A DNA stretch of 64,000 bases from Acinetobacter sp. WC-141 (GCF_000313935.1 NZ_AMSS01000001.1:1-64000), one strand, 5' to 3'; shown: positions 44,839 through 56,670, counted from the stretch's first letter. Translations and numbers: made by a program. The notes: generated by a model from the sequence alone, not told the origin.

Positions 44839-46137
44839 TTAATACCTGTTTTTTTCAAACTTATTCCAAAATACAAAAGCAGTCACAAAGGCCAAAATGG
44901 TCAGCGCGAAAATATAATACATCGCACCAATATCACTATATTGACTGAGCCAATGCACTAAAGGCAATGTCAAACCACCAACAATCGCATAAGACAAATT
45001 ATATGAAAATGAAATGCCCGAGAAGCGAACAGGCGCGGGGAACATTTTGACCATACTGCTCGACACCATGCCGACAGTACCAGAGCATAGACCTAACAAC
45101 ATATATAAACCAAAAATGGTTGAGTGTGCGGCATGTCCTAAACTGTTATAAAAAACTGCTGCTGTAAGTGCAACGGCAAGCGCACCGACCATCATGACTT
45201 TGCCACAGCCAAAACGGTCAGCAAAATAGCCTGCCAAAATACAGCCGACCATTTGCATAACAATGGCGGCACTTTGCATTTCAAAAGTCTGTGCACGCTC
45301 AAAGCCAAATGAACCAATCAATAAATTTGGCATGGCTAAAATCACGACTACCACACAGCCTGTTAAAAACCATGTAAATAACATGCCAATCGCAACAGCT
45401 GTTTTATGCGTTTTTAATACTTGTTTTACCGGCATTTCTTTAGAAATTTCTTTACGTGCCTGCATGGCTTTAAAAACAGGTGTTTCTTTTAAATAAGTCC
45501 GTAAATAAAGCGCGACCAGACCAAAAATACCACCTGCAATAAAAGGAATACGCCAAGCCCAGTCATGGATTTGTCCCTCACTAAAATTCAGTGAAATCCA
45601 TAGAGACATCAGTGCGCCTAGTAAAATTCCTAGAGACAGACCAGCGGTGAGTAAACCATTTGCCAGTCCGATTTTTCTTTCGGGTACATGTTCTGACACA
45701 AAGGTCCATGCGGCTGGAATTTCACCCCCAATTGCAATCCCTTGTACCACACGCATAAGTAATAAAAGCAGCGGTGCCAAATACCCAATATTTTCAAAAG
45801 TCGGCAATATCCCGATAAACAGGGTAGGTAGTGCCATCAGCAAAATAGAAAGCGAAAACAGTTTTTTACGTCCAACCAAATCACCAAAATGGGCCATGAC
45901 AACCCCGCCTAAGGGCCTAAAAAAGTAACCTGCTGCGAAAATACCATAAGTGTTAAGCATGGCCCAAAAAGGGCTAAGTGTGCTTGGGAAAAAGAGGTCG
46001 GAAATGATTTTGGCGTAAAACACATAAATCACGAAATCGTAAAACTCTAAAGCACCGCCCAATGAAGAAAGGGCAAGGGTTCGTTTATCTTCTTTATTAA
46101 GATAGTTCGCATCCTGCAAAGTTAAGTCCTGATCCAT
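44839..46137 (-). CDS. MFS transporter, metabolite:proton symporter (MHS) type
   Basis: A 432-residue carrier with twelve helices. Signatures of the MHS group (KgtP, ProP, CitA): LGGALEFYDFVIYVFYA in helix 1, RPLGGVVMAHFGDLVGRKKLF after helix 2, and RVVQGIAIGGEIPAAWTFVSEHVPERK near helix 4. It likely imports an organic acid or osmolyte with a proton. It is convergent with the porin gene and monocistronic. Its link to the aromatic operon is only by proximity. The start has only a weak RBS. Confidence 0.88.
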   Translation of the reverse strand: MDQDLTLQDANYLNKEDKRTLALSSLGGALEFYDFVIYVFYAKIISDLFFPSTLSPFWAMLNTYGIFAAGYFFRPLGGVVMAHFGDLVGRKKLFSLSILLMALPTLFIGILPTFENIGYLAPLLLLLMRVVQGIAIGGEIPAAWTFVSEHVPERKIGLANGLLTAGLSLGILLGALMSLWISLNFSEGQIHDWAWRIPFIAGGIFGLVALYLRTYLKETPVFKAMQARKEISKEMPVKQVLKTHKTAVAIGMLFTWFLTGCVVVVILAMPNLLIGSFGFERAQTFEMQSAAIVMQMVGCILAGYFADRFGCGKVMMVGALAVALTAAVFYNSLGHAAHSTIFGLYMLLGLCSGTVGMVSSSMVKMFPAPVRFSGISFSYNLSYAIVGGLTLPLVHWLSQYSDIGAMYYIFALTILAFVTAFVFWNKFEKNRY

Positions 46138-46372
46138 TTTTTTACTTAATTGTTGTAATTGAAGTTTGGATATTAATGGAAAAGTGAAGTAAAAGTAAAT
46201 GGAGGAAATTTGTTCTATGAAGAGGTATAGATTTTAATCATTCAGATAAAAAAGCTTTAAAACAAAAAACGCATTAGATGAAACAAAAACAGATGTAGGA
46301 ATGACTTTTCTTTTGAGCTGTTCAGCGACACAATAAAACTTGTCATAACCAGTTTAATAAGAGATTCAAAGG

Positions 46373-46855
46373 ATGAGTGTAGTTTTACCTGTCGCAAAGC
46401 GTGGTGAAGATATTTTAAAACTCAGGGCGGCTCCCGTTTCGACAAATGAGTTAAACAGTAATTGGCTTTATCAGCTTGCTGATGCTATGCATGCGACAAT
46501 GCTTGAGCGTAATGGGGTAGGAATTGCTGCACCGCAAGTTTATATTTCTAAACGCGTCATTATTGTGGCGTCTAGACCAAATCCACGCTATCCCGATGCA
46601 CCTGAAATGGAAGCTGTGGTCATGGTGAACCCTGAAATTTTAGAGTTCTCAAATGAAACGCTTTTGGGTGAAGAAGGCTGCTTAAGTGTGCCAGACGAGC
46701 GTGGACAAGTTGAACGTGCAGAAATGGTGAAGGTGAAATATTTAACACTTCAAGGTGAAGTGGTTGAAACGGTTTTTCATGGTTTTCCTGCTCGTATTGT
46801 TCAACATGAAGTCGATCATTTAAATGGGATCTTGTTTGTAGAAAGAATAATCTAA
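46373..46855 (+). CDS. def: Peptide deformylase
   Basis: A 160-residue metalloenzyme removing the formyl group from new proteins. All three motifs are present: motif 1 GVGIAAPQ, motif 2 EEGCLSVP (Cys metal ligand) and motif 3 QHEVDHLNG (HExxH, two His ligands and Glu). It is transcribed alone here, not with fmt, so it is probably a second, accessory copy (the housekeeping def usually precedes fmt). Length is normal. Confidence 0.93.
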   Translation: MSVVLPVAKRGEDILKLRAAPVSTNELNSNWLYQLADAMHATMLERNGVGIAAPQVYISKRVIIVASRPNPRYPDAPEMEAVVMVNPEILEFSNETLLGEEGCLSVPDERGQVERAEMVKVKYLTLQGEVVETVFHGFPARIVQHEVDHLNGILFVERII

Positions 46856-47032
46856 TCTTCTGTTTAAAGTTTTGAAAAACCTATAATGAGCTTGAAATAA
46901 AGAAGCCATCGGAATTACAATACTTATATCGTGATTTTTATTTCACTAAAAAATTATAATTTTAATATTATCAGCAGGTTGTGCTGAAAAAATGATCGAA
47001 AGTGTAAATCTCCTCATTTAAGGTTACTGACC

Positions 47033-48355
47033 ATGAAAACCCCTCTCCCAGATTATTTGGCAAATGTGATAGAAGCCTGTGAGGTAGATAATAGCGGACA
47101 TCTAGCTGACTATATTCCAGAGTTAGCAAATGCAAACCCAGACCGATTGGCTTTAGCAATGTCTACGGTAGATGGTGAAATTTATTCAATAGGCGATGAT
47201 GATATTGAATTCACGATTCAATCGATTTCTAAACCTTTTGTATATGCCTATGTGATGCAACAGCTTGGCATTGATGCGGTACTTGCGAAAGTAGGGGTAG
47301 AGCCTTCGGGGGAAGCCTTCAATGAAATTTCCTTGGGCAAAGACGGACGTCCGAAAAACCCGATGATCAACTCTGGCGCAATTACTGTACATTCCTTGAT
47401 TCAGGTTAAACATGGTTTACATAGCGCAGAAATTTTACGTCGTTTTATGAGCGAGCTTGCAGGACGTGAATTAAGTTTTGATGAGTCTGTCTATGATTCG
47501 GAAGTCAAAACAGCCTACCGTAATCTTTCGATCGGTTATATGTTGCGAACTGTCGGAATTTTAGAAACTGATCCTGTCGATATTGTGAATGGTTATATTC
47601 GCCAATGTGCAATCTTGGTGACGGTTAAAGATCTGGTACGTATGGGCAGTGTGCTTGCCAATGGCGGAGTCGACCCTAAAACTGGAAAGCGTTTATTAAA
47701 CCGATCTGTCGTTAGACAAGTGCTCAGTGTCATGATGAGCTGTGGTATGTATGATGCTGCAGGTGACTGGCTGTCGACTGTAGGCATTCCTGCTAAAAGT
47801 GGTGTAGCAGGGGGTATTTTGGGTGTGCTGCCGGGTCAGGTCAGTATTGCTGCTTTTTCTCCTCGTTTAGATGAGCATGGTCATAGTATTCGAGGTATCG
47901 ATATTTTAGAACGGTTATCCCGTGACATGGGATTACACCTCATGGAAGGTACACCTTCTGCACAAACCATTGTCCAAAGTCATTACCGTACAGGAAAAGA
48001 TGCTTCATTAAGTGTGTATGTGCTTCGCGGTGTATTGAAATTTACCGAAGCTGAAATGTTGTTGCGTATTTTACAAGACGAAACGACTGATCAAAGTACC
48101 ATTGTGATTGATTTGACCCAGATTTCACTCATTCATGATGTGGGTAAACGTATGTTTCTTGAAGGTGTAGATCGACTGATTGATGATGGTCATACACTTG
48201 TTTTGGTAGATCCTGAACAACGTTTAGACCATGCGAGAACTGCAAAAGATCGAGAACTTCATGTCTATCATGATTTCGATGATTTACTCGAAAAACATGA
48301 AATACGCTCAAAAAAAAAGACTTATAACGACATCGCAGCACTTCTAAACTGCTGA
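47033..48355 (+). CDS. glsA: Glutaminase with C-terminal STAS domain
   Basis: A 440-residue protein. Residues 1 to about 305 are a serine-dependent beta-lactamase-like glutaminase that converts glutamine to glutamate and ammonia: catalytic SxxK at Ser64-Lys67 (QSISKPFVYA), NPMINSGAI, and VPAKSGVAGG-type motif (here IPAKSGVAGGILGVLPG). From about 320 to 430 a STAS (anti-sigma-antagonist-like) domain follows (SVYVLRGVLKFTEAEMLL, STIVIDLTQISLIHDVG). This fusion is known in some bacterial glutaminases; its ligand is unknown. The 3' end overlaps the convergent AraC gene by 34 bases. Confidence 0.93.
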   Translation: MKTPLPDYLANVIEACEVDNSGHLADYIPELANANPDRLALAMSTVDGEIYSIGDDDIEFTIQSISKPFVYAYVMQQLGIDAVLAKVGVEPSGEAFNEISLGKDGRPKNPMINSGAITVHSLIQVKHGLHSAEILRRFMSELAGRELSFDESVYDSEVKTAYRNLSIGYMLRTVGILETDPVDIVNGYIRQCAILVTVKDLVRMGSVLANGGVDPKTGKRLLNRSVVRQVLSVMMSCGMYDAAGDWLSTVGIPAKSGVAGGILGVLPGQVSIAAFSPRLDEHGHSIRGIDILERLSRDMGLHLMEGTPSAQTIVQSHYRTGKDASLSVYVLRGVLKFTEAEMLLRILQDETTDQSTIVIDLTQISLIHDVGKRMFLEGVDRLIDDGHTLVLVDPEQRLDHARTAKDRELHVYHDFDDLLEKHEIRSKKKTYNDIAALLNC

Positions 48356-49110
48356 GGTGTTTTTCCTAAATGTCGTTTAAACATCGTACTGAATGCACTG
48401 GGGTTGTTATACCCCAGTGATTCGGAAATTCGAGCAATAGATTCACCATTTGCGATTTTACTTAAGGCAAGTGCAATATGCATTTGTTGGACCCATGCCC
48501 GATAGGACAGCCCCGTCTCTTTTTGGAACATACGCATGAGGGTTCTAGAACTCGCACCAATATCATCAGCCCAATCTGTTAAGTCTTTTGAGTGATTAGG
48601 AGCGTGTAATAACGCTTGGCAAATTTTTAATAATCGTTTGTCTTTTGGCCATGGAATCTGAATAGGCAATAAATTGGCCCGATGAATTTCTTCAAAAATC
48701 AAAATTTGTAAAGAACGCGAAAGCTCTTGAGAGGTCACAATATTTGGTGAGTCCTCTCGTTCAATTTCGTTTAAACGAATTAAAAGCTCATGCAAAAGAT
48801 TGCTCACCCGAATAATAAAGCAATGTTGCCCCATTAAAGCCGCTGCATTTACTTCAACTAACGCCGTATTTAACTTCACGTGACTCAGTGAAATCACACT
48901 ATGTTCGACATGAGCAGGAATCCATAACGCACACATAGGCGGCACAATCCAGACATTATTCGGTGTAAACACCTGAATATTTCCTGTGGATGCATACAAA
49001 AACTGCGCACGTGTATGCGTATGGGTCGGGGTGATTTCTCGGTAGGCATGCTCGGAAGATAGTCCAATTACAAGTTCAGATAAATCAGACTGAATAAGAG
49101 AATCGGACAT
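48322..49110 (-). CDS. AraC-family transcriptional regulator
   Basis: A 262-residue regulator. An N-terminal cupin-like sensor (TPTHTHTRAQFLYASTGNIQVFT, IPAHVEHSV) is followed by two helix-turn-helix motifs in the last 90 residues (LTDWADDIGASSRTLMRMFQ and IARISESLGYNNPSAFSTMF). It is divergent from an MFS efflux gene with a 15-bp inverted repeat between them, so it probably controls that pump, possibly when bound by the pump's substrate. Its last codons overlap the end of glsA. Confidence 0.92.
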   Translation of the reverse strand: MSDSLIQSDLSELVIGLSSEHAYREITPTHTHTRAQFLYASTGNIQVFTPNNVWIVPPMCALWIPAHVEHSVISLSHVKLNTALVEVNAAALMGQHCFIIRVSNLLHELLIRLNEIEREDSPNIVTSQELSRSLQILIFEEIHRANLLPIQIPWPKDKRLLKICQALLHAPNHSKDLTDWADDIGASSRTLMRMFQKETGLSYRAWVQQMHIALALSKIANGESIARISESLGYNNPSAFSTMFKRHLGKTPQQFRSAAMSL

Positions 49111-49122
49111 AATCTATCCTAA

Positions 49123-49175
49123 AAATTGTCACTTATACGATGATTATTGGAAGATAACTTTATAAGCGACAATTT
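49123..49175. promoter_or_regulatory. Inverted repeat between araC-type and MFS genes
   Basis: AAATTGTCACTTATA (49123-49137) and TATAAGCGACAATTT (49161-49175) are 15-base inverted arms with one mismatch, 23 bases apart, in the 105-base divergent region. They probably form the regulator's paired sites. Confidence 0.7.
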
Positions 49176-49215
49176 ACAATAAGCACCTTACTTAAAATAT
49201 TGGAGTTTTTCAGGT

Positions 49216-50436
49216 ATGACGTCTTCAATACAATTGAAAGATGGTATTGCCAATACCGTTGCAAATGATCAGCCTCAAGGAATGATTATTAAAATTGTAG
49301 GCGCCGTGGCGGTTGCACATTTACTCAATGATTTGATTCAAGCAGTGCTACCCGCTATCTATCCAATGCTAAAAGCAAACTTTTCGCTGAGTTTTGCTCA
49401 AGTTGGCCTGATCTCGTTTGTATATCAAATTACAGGTTCACTGCTACAGCCTTGGATCGGACTTTATACCGATAAACATCCAAAACCATATCTTCTCCCA
49501 CTCGGAATGATGGTTACATTCTGCGGCATTATTTTGTTGGCATTTTCACCAAGTTTTGCCGTGTTGTTATGCGCATCTGCGCTAATTGGGGTCGGATCTG
49601 CAACTTTTCACCCTGAAGCTTCGCGAGTGGCACGAATGGCATCGGGCGGGCGCTTTGGTACGGCGCAGTCGACTTTTCAGGTGGGTGGAAATACAGGTAC
49701 TGCCATTGGCCCATTATTAGCAGCATTATTGATTGTACCGTTTGGGCAGCATGCAGTTGCGGGTTTAGTGATATTTGCACTTTTAGCGATTTGGGTTTTA
49801 TTTGGCGTAAGCCGCTGGACGGTGAGCCATGCTAAAAATCAGATAGCTACACGTGCAAACCAAGCACAAAGTAAATTGCATGGCCGTAAGCTCATTATCG
49901 CCTTGAGCACGATTAGCGTGTTAATGTTCGCCAAATTTACCTACATTGCCAGCATTAGTAATTACTTTACTTTTTATCTTATTCAAAAGTTCCATATCAG
50001 TATTCAGACTGCTCAGTTGCATTTGTTTGCTTTCTTGGCCGCTGTTGCTTTAGGAACATTTGCAGGTGGCCCAATTGGTGACAAAATTGGTCGTAAAGCT
50101 GTGATCTGGGTTTCATTTGTGGGTATGGCGCCGTTTGCATTAATGATGCCGTATGCAAACCTATTTTGGACAACGGTTTTCTCAATTATTGCAGGTTTGG
50201 TTTTGTCGTCGGCTTTTGCAGCAATGGTGGTTTACGCGCAAGAAGCTGTTCCGGGCCGTGTGGGCATGATTGCAGGTTTAATGTTTGGTCTTATGTTTGG
50301 GGTAAGTGGTATTGCCGCAGCCGGGTTAGGACATTTAGCTGATATTAACGGCATTGAATGGGTATTTGGTTTATGTTCATTGTTGCCATTACTTGGCTTT
50401 GCAACTGCATTTTTACCAAACACAAAAGTTAAATAA
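49216..50436 (+). CDS. MFS efflux transporter, fosmidomycin-resistance-like
   Basis: A 406-residue MFS protein with twelve helices. AHLLNDLIQAVLPAIYPMLK in helix 1, YTDKHPKPYLLPLGM, and GSATFHPEASRVARMASGGRFGTAQSTFQVGGNTGTAIGP are distinctive of the Fsr (fosmidomycin resistance) group. Related Acinetobacter pumps have been reported to expel fosfomycin-type compounds; whether this is the same gene I cannot tell. It is controlled by the divergent AraC-family protein and followed by a strong terminator. Confidence 0.9.
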   Translation: MTSSIQLKDGIANTVANDQPQGMIIKIVGAVAVAHLLNDLIQAVLPAIYPMLKANFSLSFAQVGLISFVYQITGSLLQPWIGLYTDKHPKPYLLPLGMMVTFCGIILLAFSPSFAVLLCASALIGVGSATFHPEASRVARMASGGRFGTAQSTFQVGGNTGTAIGPLLAALLIVPFGQHAVAGLVIFALLAIWVLFGVSRWTVSHAKNQIATRANQAQSKLHGRKLIIALSTISVLMFAKFTYIASISNYFTFYLIQKFHISIQTAQLHLFAFLAAVALGTFAGGPIGDKIGRKAVIWVSFVGMAPFALMMPYANLFWTTVFSIIAGLVLSSAFAAMVVYAQEAVPGRVGMIAGLMFGLMFGVSGIAAAGLGHLADINGIEWVFGLCSLLPLLGFATAFLPNTKVK

Positions 50437-50439
50437 ATG

Positions 50440-50476
50440 AAAAGACTCTCAGTCATATGCAGCTGAGAGTCTTTTT
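50440..50476 (+). terminator. Terminator after the MFS efflux gene
   Basis: A 13-bp perfect stem AAAAGACTCTCAG (50440-50452) with CTGAGAGTCTTTT (50463-50475), then T. The A run also allows use by the convergent galM-type gene. Confidence 0.95.
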
Positions 50477-50503
50477 TAGATAGCGATAGTTCCAATTAAA
50501 AGA

Positions 50504-51658
<1,155 letters not shown>

Positions 51659-51841
51659 CTATATTGTAATAGTTGGACAGGATGAATATAAGATTGATTT
51701 TTCATCTTTTTAAAGAGGTTTTTATTATATGTAGTGTTAATAATAATCGAGTAGTTAATGTCAAATATTGAAAAAACTGGTTCAATTTAAGCTTATAAAG
51801 AAATTAATCTTATGAACAAAATTCGACGGTAAGCTATTTTT

Positions 51842-52288
51842 ATGAATCATCCCGACTCGGTTTTAAAATTTTCACTTGGTCTTAATGATTTGTCATTTGA
51901 CTTAGACAACCAGCACATTCGACTTGAACAGGGCTTGGGTTTTGTTGATTCAAAAATTATCGGCCATGGTGTTATTGATGAGCTTGCTATCGAAAAGATG
52001 ATTTATTTTATTGAAGAAATCATCGAGTCAAAACCCCTTAGAAATCTAAATATAAGTGGTGTAGCTGTTACATCTGATGCAGCCATGACACAGCTCAGTG
52101 AGTTATTTTTTAATGCTAAAAAGCACATCAGCCGTACTGAGCTTGAGCATGGATTTAATGATTTTATTGAGCGTTTGAGCTACTACACAAGCCAAGCGGC
52201 ACCAGATCAGCTTTATATTTTTACCTACTTTGTATTTATTCGAGAGATGATGCATCACTTAAGAGTTGAGCAAATTCAGATCCTTTAA
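51842..52288 (+). CDS. Hypothetical protein
   Basis: A 148-residue soluble acidic protein of unknown function (MNHPDSVLKFSLGLNDLSFDL...). It has two strand-like repeats at the N-terminus, then helical segments (IEKMIYFIEEIIE, MTQLSELFFNAKKHISRTELEHGFNDFIERL). No recognised motif, signal peptide or membrane helix. It ends nine bases from a convergent small membrane protein gene. Coding quality is good throughout, supporting a real gene. Confidence 0.72.
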   Translation: MNHPDSVLKFSLGLNDLSFDLDNQHIRLEQGLGFVDSKIIGHGVIDELAIEKMIYFIEEIIESKPLRNLNISGVAVTSDAAMTQLSELFFNAKKHISRTELEHGFNDFIERLSYYTSQAAPDQLYIFTYFVFIREMMHHLRVEQIQIL

Positions 52289-52297
52289 GAAATGACA

Positions 52298-52501
52298 CTA
52301 AAAGCGTAAAAAATAGGGAATAACGGATAGTAGAGTACCAATGCCACTAAGCAAGACATTACTTTCAATAAAATAAGGAAAAATCATTAAAACTAAACCC
52401 GCAGTAAAAGGCACAGTCATTTTTTGCTTTTTCCCATAGAGAAAATAGCCGAGCCCAATGGAGCTAAAGATTACGCCGAGAAAAAGTTGTGTTGTGTTCA
52501 T
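52298..52501 (-). CDS. Small two- or three-helix membrane protein
   Basis: A 67-residue protein with hydrophobic stretches at about 5-22, 28-44 and 48-65 and a short basic loop (YGKKQKM). This matches small conserved inner-membrane proteins of gamma-proteobacteria with no assigned function. It lies downstream of metH on the same strand but behind the metH terminator, so it is probably transcribed separately. Confidence 0.7.
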   Translation of the reverse strand: MNTTQLFLGVIFSSIGLGYFLYGKKQKMTVPFTAGLVLMIFPYFIESNVLLSGIGTLLSVIPYFLRF

Positions 52502-52524
52502 AAAGAATTTCTAAATATTCGAAT

Positions 52525-52548
52525 AAAAAAGAGCTACATATGTAGCTC
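52525..52548 (-). terminator. Terminator of metH
   Basis: An 18-bp perfect palindrome GAGCTACATATGTAGCTC (52531-52548). On the minus strand it is followed by TTTTTT, 20 bases after the metH stop. Confidence 0.9.
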
Positions 52549-52568
52549 TCCTCAAAAATTACATAGGC

Positions 52569-55500
52569 TTAAACAATCGAATCATCTAAATTCGGCCCTA
52601 ACCAGCGTTTCGCTTCATCCAGTGTCCAACCTTTACGTTTTGCATAATCTTCAAGTTGGTCTTGAGAGATTTTGCCCACGTTAAAGTATTCACTTTGTGG
52701 ATGAGAATAATAGAAACCACTTACCGAAGAGGGTGGCATCATTGCAAAGTGTTCAGTCAGTTTGGTGCCGATTTTATCTGTAGAACCTAACCAGTCAAAC
52801 AACACAGCTTTTTCAGAGTGCTCTGGACAAGCTGGGTAACCCGGTGCAGGGCGAATACCGACATATTTCTCTTTAATCAGCTCTTCATTGCTGAGCTGTT
52901 CATCAGCTTTATAGCCCCAGAACTCTTTACGAATGCGTTCATGCAAGTGTTCCGCAAAGGCTTCAGCAAAACGGTCAGCCAATGACTGAACTAAAATTGC
53001 AGAGTAGTCGTCACCTTTGGCTTTGTATTCATTTGCCAATTCTTCTGCACCAAAAATTGATACAGTGAATCCGCCCAAGTAGTCCTGTTGCTCACGGTCA
53101 GCGCGAATGTAATCTGCTAAAGACAAGTTTGGTTTGCCTGTAATTTTGTCAGATTGCTGACGTAAATGCTCAAAAGTATGCGTAACATTTTGACCCGCTT
53201 CATCAAATACGCTCACTGTGTCAGCGTTAGTGCGTTGAGCAGGGAACATACCAAATACAGCACGGGCATCAAAACGATTGTTGTCGATAATATCTTTCAA
53301 CATTGCTTGAGCTTGGTTGTACAAGTCAGTTGCAGCTTCACCAACCACTTCATCTTCTAAAATTTTCGGGAATTTACCTGCTAAGCTCCAAGAAATGAAG
53401 AATGGTGTCCAATCAAAATATTCTACAAGCGTTGCAAGCGGATAGTTGGTGAGGACTTGTGTTCCCAAAAGGTTTGGTTTTGGTGGTACATAGCTTTCGT
53501 CAATTTTAAAACCGTTTTCAACTGACTCAGTATAAGTCAATTTTGCAGCTTTTGGCTGTTTGTTGGCTAAGCGCTCGCGAATCTTGGCATATTCAGCACG
53601 ATGCTCTTCGATGAATTTTACACGCATTTCTTTTGAAAGCAGAGTTGTTGCAACACCTACGGCACGTGAAGCATCTGCAACATAAATCACAGCATCATTT
53701 TGGTACTGAGGATCAATTTTTACTGCTGTATGTGCTTTAGAAGTTGTTGCGCCACCAATCAATAAAGGAATATTAAAACCTTTACGTTGCATTTCTTTCG
53801 CGACGAACACCATTTCATCTAAAGATGGGGTAATCAGACCTGATAATCCAATGATGTCACATTTTTCATCAATTGCAGTTTGCAAGATTTTCTCGCAAGG
53901 CACCATCACGCCAAGGTCAACAATATCGTAACCATTACAGCCCAGTACTACGCCTACAATATTTTTACCAATATCGTGTACGTCGCCCTTAACAGTTGCC
54001 ATCAGGACTTTACCTTTAGATTGGCTACCTGTTTTCTCAGCTTCAATGTACGGGTTAAGCCAAGCCACAGCTTGCTTCATAACACGTGCAGATTTCACAA
54101 CCTGTGGTAAGAACATTTTGCCTGAACCGAACAAGTCACCAACAACGTTCATGCCGTCCATCAAAGCGCCTTCGATTACATCTAAAGGACGTTTGGCTTT
54201 TAGGCGAGCTTCTTCGGTATCTTCGTCAATGTAGGTGGTAATACCTTTAACCAATGCATATTCAAGACGTTTTTCTACAGGTTCGTTACGCCATTCAAGG
54301 TTTTCTGCTTCGCGTTGAGCACCACTATGGCCACGGAACTTTTCAGCGACTTCAAGCAATTTTTCAGTAGCAAGTTGTCCAGATTCACCTTGGTTCTGGT
54401 TTAAAACAACATCTTCAACTGCATCTTTGAGTTCTTTCGGAATATCATCATAAATTGCCATTTGACCGGCATTTACAATCCCCATGGTCATGCCTTGTTT
54501 AATGGCATGGTACAAGAACACAGAGTGAATCGCTTCACGCACAGGCTCATTACCACGGAACGAGAACGAAACGTTCGATACACCACCAGAAATCATGGCG
54601 TGAGGTAAGTTCTGTTTAATCCAACCGGTGGCTTCAATAAAATCGACGCCATAGTTATTGTGTTCTTCAATTCCTGTTGCAACAGCAAACACGTTCGGGT
54701 CAAAAATAATATCTTCAGCAGGGAAGCCGACATCGTTAACCAAAACATCATAAGAACGTTTACAGATTTCACGTTTGCGCTCAGCAGTGTCCGCCTGACC
54801 TGTTTCATCAAAGGCCATCACAATAATCGCAGCACCATATTGACGGCACAGGCGAGCTTTTTCGACAAACTCGTCATAACCTTCTTTTAAAGAAATTGAG
54901 TTAACAACCGGTTTGCCTTGTACACATTTTAAGCCTGCTTCAATGATTTCCCATTTCGATGAGTCAATCATGATCGGCACACGTGAAATATCTGGCTCAG
55001 ATGCCACAAGGTTTAGGAAATGCACCATCGCATTTTGCGAATCGAGCATCCCTTCATCCATGTTAATGTCAATAATCTGAGCGCCAGCTTCCACTTGTTG
55101 CTGTGCCACTTCTAAAGCTTCGGCAAAGTTTTCTTCACGAATAAGACGTAAGAATTTTTTTGAACCAGTAACGTTAGTACGTTCACCCACGTTAACGAAC
55201 AATGAGTCATCATAAATATTAAATGGTTCTAAACCACTTAAGCGACAAGCTGGCTTAGTTTCAGGAATTTGACGTGGTGCAATGTCTTTTACAGCATTGG
55301 CAATAGCACGAATATGGTCTGGTGTTGTACCACAGCAACCGCCGGTAATATTGATCAAACCACTTTCTGCAAATTCTTTTAAGAACGCCGCGGTTTGCTC
55401 TGGAGTTTCATCATATTCACCAAATGCGTTTGGTAAGCCTGCATTTGGATGAGCAGAAATGAATGTATCAGCAACATCAGACACGGTTTTAACGTGAGGA

Positions 55501-56255
55501 CGCATTGCATCTGCACCAAGGGCACAGTTAAAACCAATTGAAAGTAAGTCACCATGACGTACCGAGTTCCAGAACGCTTCGGCAGTTTGACCTGTTAAGG
55601 TACGGCCTGAGGCATCGGTAATGGTCCCCGAAATCATGAGAGGTAATTCATGACCAATTTGTTTAAAGACTTCTTTCACCGCAAAAATTGCAGCTTTACA
55701 GTTTAATGTATCAAAAACGGTTTCAATCAGAATGATATCTGCACCGCCTTCAATCAGCGCATGAGTTGCCTCAATATAGTTTTCTTTTAGCTCATCAAAG
55801 GTAATGTTACGAAATGCTGGATCATTTACATTGGGTGAAATTGAACAGGTACGCGATGTTGGACCGAGTACACCTGCTACAAAACGAGGTTTATCTGGAG
55901 TCGAATATTTTTCACAGGCTGCTTTAGCTAAACGTGCTGCTTCACGGTTAATCTCTGGAACAAGATCTTCCATGTGGTAATCAGACATTGAAACACGCGT
56001 GCCGTTAAAGCTGTTGGTTTCAATAATGTCTGCGCCCGCATCAAGATAAGCTTCATGAATACCTTGAATGATTTCCGGTTGAGTCAGCACAAGAAGGTCA
56101 TTGTTACCTTTTAGGTCATGTGCCCAATCGGCAAAACGCTCACCACGGTAGTCGGCTTCTTCTAATTTATGGCGTTGAATCATGGTGCCCATTGCACCAT
56201 CAATAATCAGAATGCGTTTGGCAAGAAGCGCTTTTAGGGTGGCAAGCGTAGACAT
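52569..56255 (-). CDS. metH: Cobalamin-dependent methionine synthase
   Basis: A 1228-residue four-module enzyme transferring the methyl group of methyltetrahydrofolate to homocysteine through B12. Order: homocysteine domain (1-330, zinc ligands in GFNCALG and [11 protein letters not shown]), pterin domain (about 350-620, [21 protein letters not shown]), cobalamin domain (about 650-880, with the [11 protein letters not shown] His ligand and [13 protein letters not shown]), and the AdoMet reactivation domain (about 900-1228, [12 protein letters not shown]). Full length. I see no cobalamin riboswitch signature in the upstream region. The window also encodes a B12-independent MmuM. Confidence 0.97.
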   Translation of the reverse strand: MSTLATLKALLAKRILIIDGAMGTMIQRHKLEEADYRGERFADWAHDLKGNNDLLVLTQPEIIQGIHEAYLDAGADIIETNSFNGTRVSMSDYHMEDLVPEINREAARLAKAACEKYSTPDKPRFVAGVLGPTSRTCSISPNVNDPAFRNITFDELKENYIEATHALIEGGADIILIETVFDTLNCKAAIFAVKEVFKQIGHELPLMISGTITDASGRTLTGQTAEAFWNSVRHGDLLSIGFNCALGADAMRPHVKTVSDVADTFISAHPNAGLPNAFGEYDETPEQTAAFLKEFAESGLINITGGCCGTTPDHIRAIANAVKDIAPRQIPETKPACRLSGLEPFNIYDDSLFVNVGERTNVTGSKKFLRLIREENFAEALEVAQQQVEAGAQIIDINMDEGMLDSQNAMVHFLNLVASEPDISRVPIMIDSSKWEIIEAGLKCVQGKPVVNSISLKEGYDEFVEKARLCRQYGAAIIVMAFDETGQADTAERKREICKRSYDVLVNDVGFPAEDIIFDPNVFAVATGIEEHNNYGVDFIEATGWIKQNLPHAMISGGVSNVSFSFRGNEPVREAIHSVFLYHAIKQGMTMGIVNAGQMAIYDDIPKELKDAVEDVVLNQNQGESGQLATEKLLEVAEKFRGHSGAQREAENLEWRNEPVEKRLEYALVKGITTYIDEDTEEARLKAKRPLDVIEGALMDGMNVVGDLFGSGKMFLPQVVKSARVMKQAVAWLNPYIEAEKTGSQSKGKVLMATVKGDVHDIGKNIVGVVLGCNGYDIVDLGVMVPCEKILQTAIDEKCDIIGLSGLITPSLDEMVFVAKEMQRKGFNIPLLIGGATTSKAHTAVKIDPQYQNDAVIYVADASRAVGVATTLLSKEMRVKFIEEHRAEYAKIRERLANKQPKAAKLTYTESVENGFKIDESYVPPKPNLLGTQVLTNYPLATLVEYFDWTPFFISWSLAGKFPKILEDEVVGEAATDLYNQAQAMLKDIIDNNRFDARAVFGMFPAQRTNADTVSVFDEAGQNVTHTFEHLRQQSDKITGKPNLSLADYIRADREQQDYLGGFTVSIFGAEELANEYKAKGDDYSAILVQSLADRFAEAFAEHLHERIRKEFWGYKADEQLSNEELIKEKYVGIRPAPGYPACPEHSEKAVLFDWLGSTDKIGTKLTEHFAMMPPSSVSGFYYSHPQSEYFNVGKISQDQLEDYAKRKGWTLDEAKRWLGPNLDDSIV

Positions 56256-56652
56256 AGAAAACCCCGATATTTTACAAATTTAAAAATGCGGCGCTATTGT
56301 AACAGAATAGTTGCACAATTGATGAGCTATAACGACCCATCATTCACTTGTAATAGATTCATTGAAAAACGGCTGCTATGACAAATAGAGAATGTTTTTT
56401 CATCAAATATTCATAAAATGATCATGATATTGAAATATTTCATCTCCAATATTCCGTTTTATGACAATTAGGCTGTTTAAAAAATAGTCATGCAGGTAAT
56501 TTTTTATATATTTTTGCTTTAAAAATAGTCATAAATAAGGAAGATATAAAATGATTTAAATTATTGTATTTTAAAATAAAAATAAATTTCATAGAGGAAA
56601 GGTGCATCAAATGAGGTCAAAATATGAAAAATTGACTTCATCAGACGCCGCT
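56256..56652. other. Non-coding region between metH and pitA
   Basis: About 400 AT-rich bases holding the divergent promoters. It contains two copies of AAAATAGTCAT (starting about 56483 and 56524), possibly extra regulator half-sites. I see no open frame, RNA gene or riboswitch. Confidence 0.5.
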
Positions 56653-56670
56653 TTGTCATATAATTGTCAT
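56653..56670 (+). promoter_or_regulatory. PhoB (Pho) box before the phosphate transporter
   Basis: Two direct TTGTCAT repeats (56653-56659 and 56664-56670), with an 11-base period, match the Pho-box layout of CTGTCAT repeats separated by four AT bases. It sits 49 bases before the pitA start, where PhoB could activate. Confidence 0.78.
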
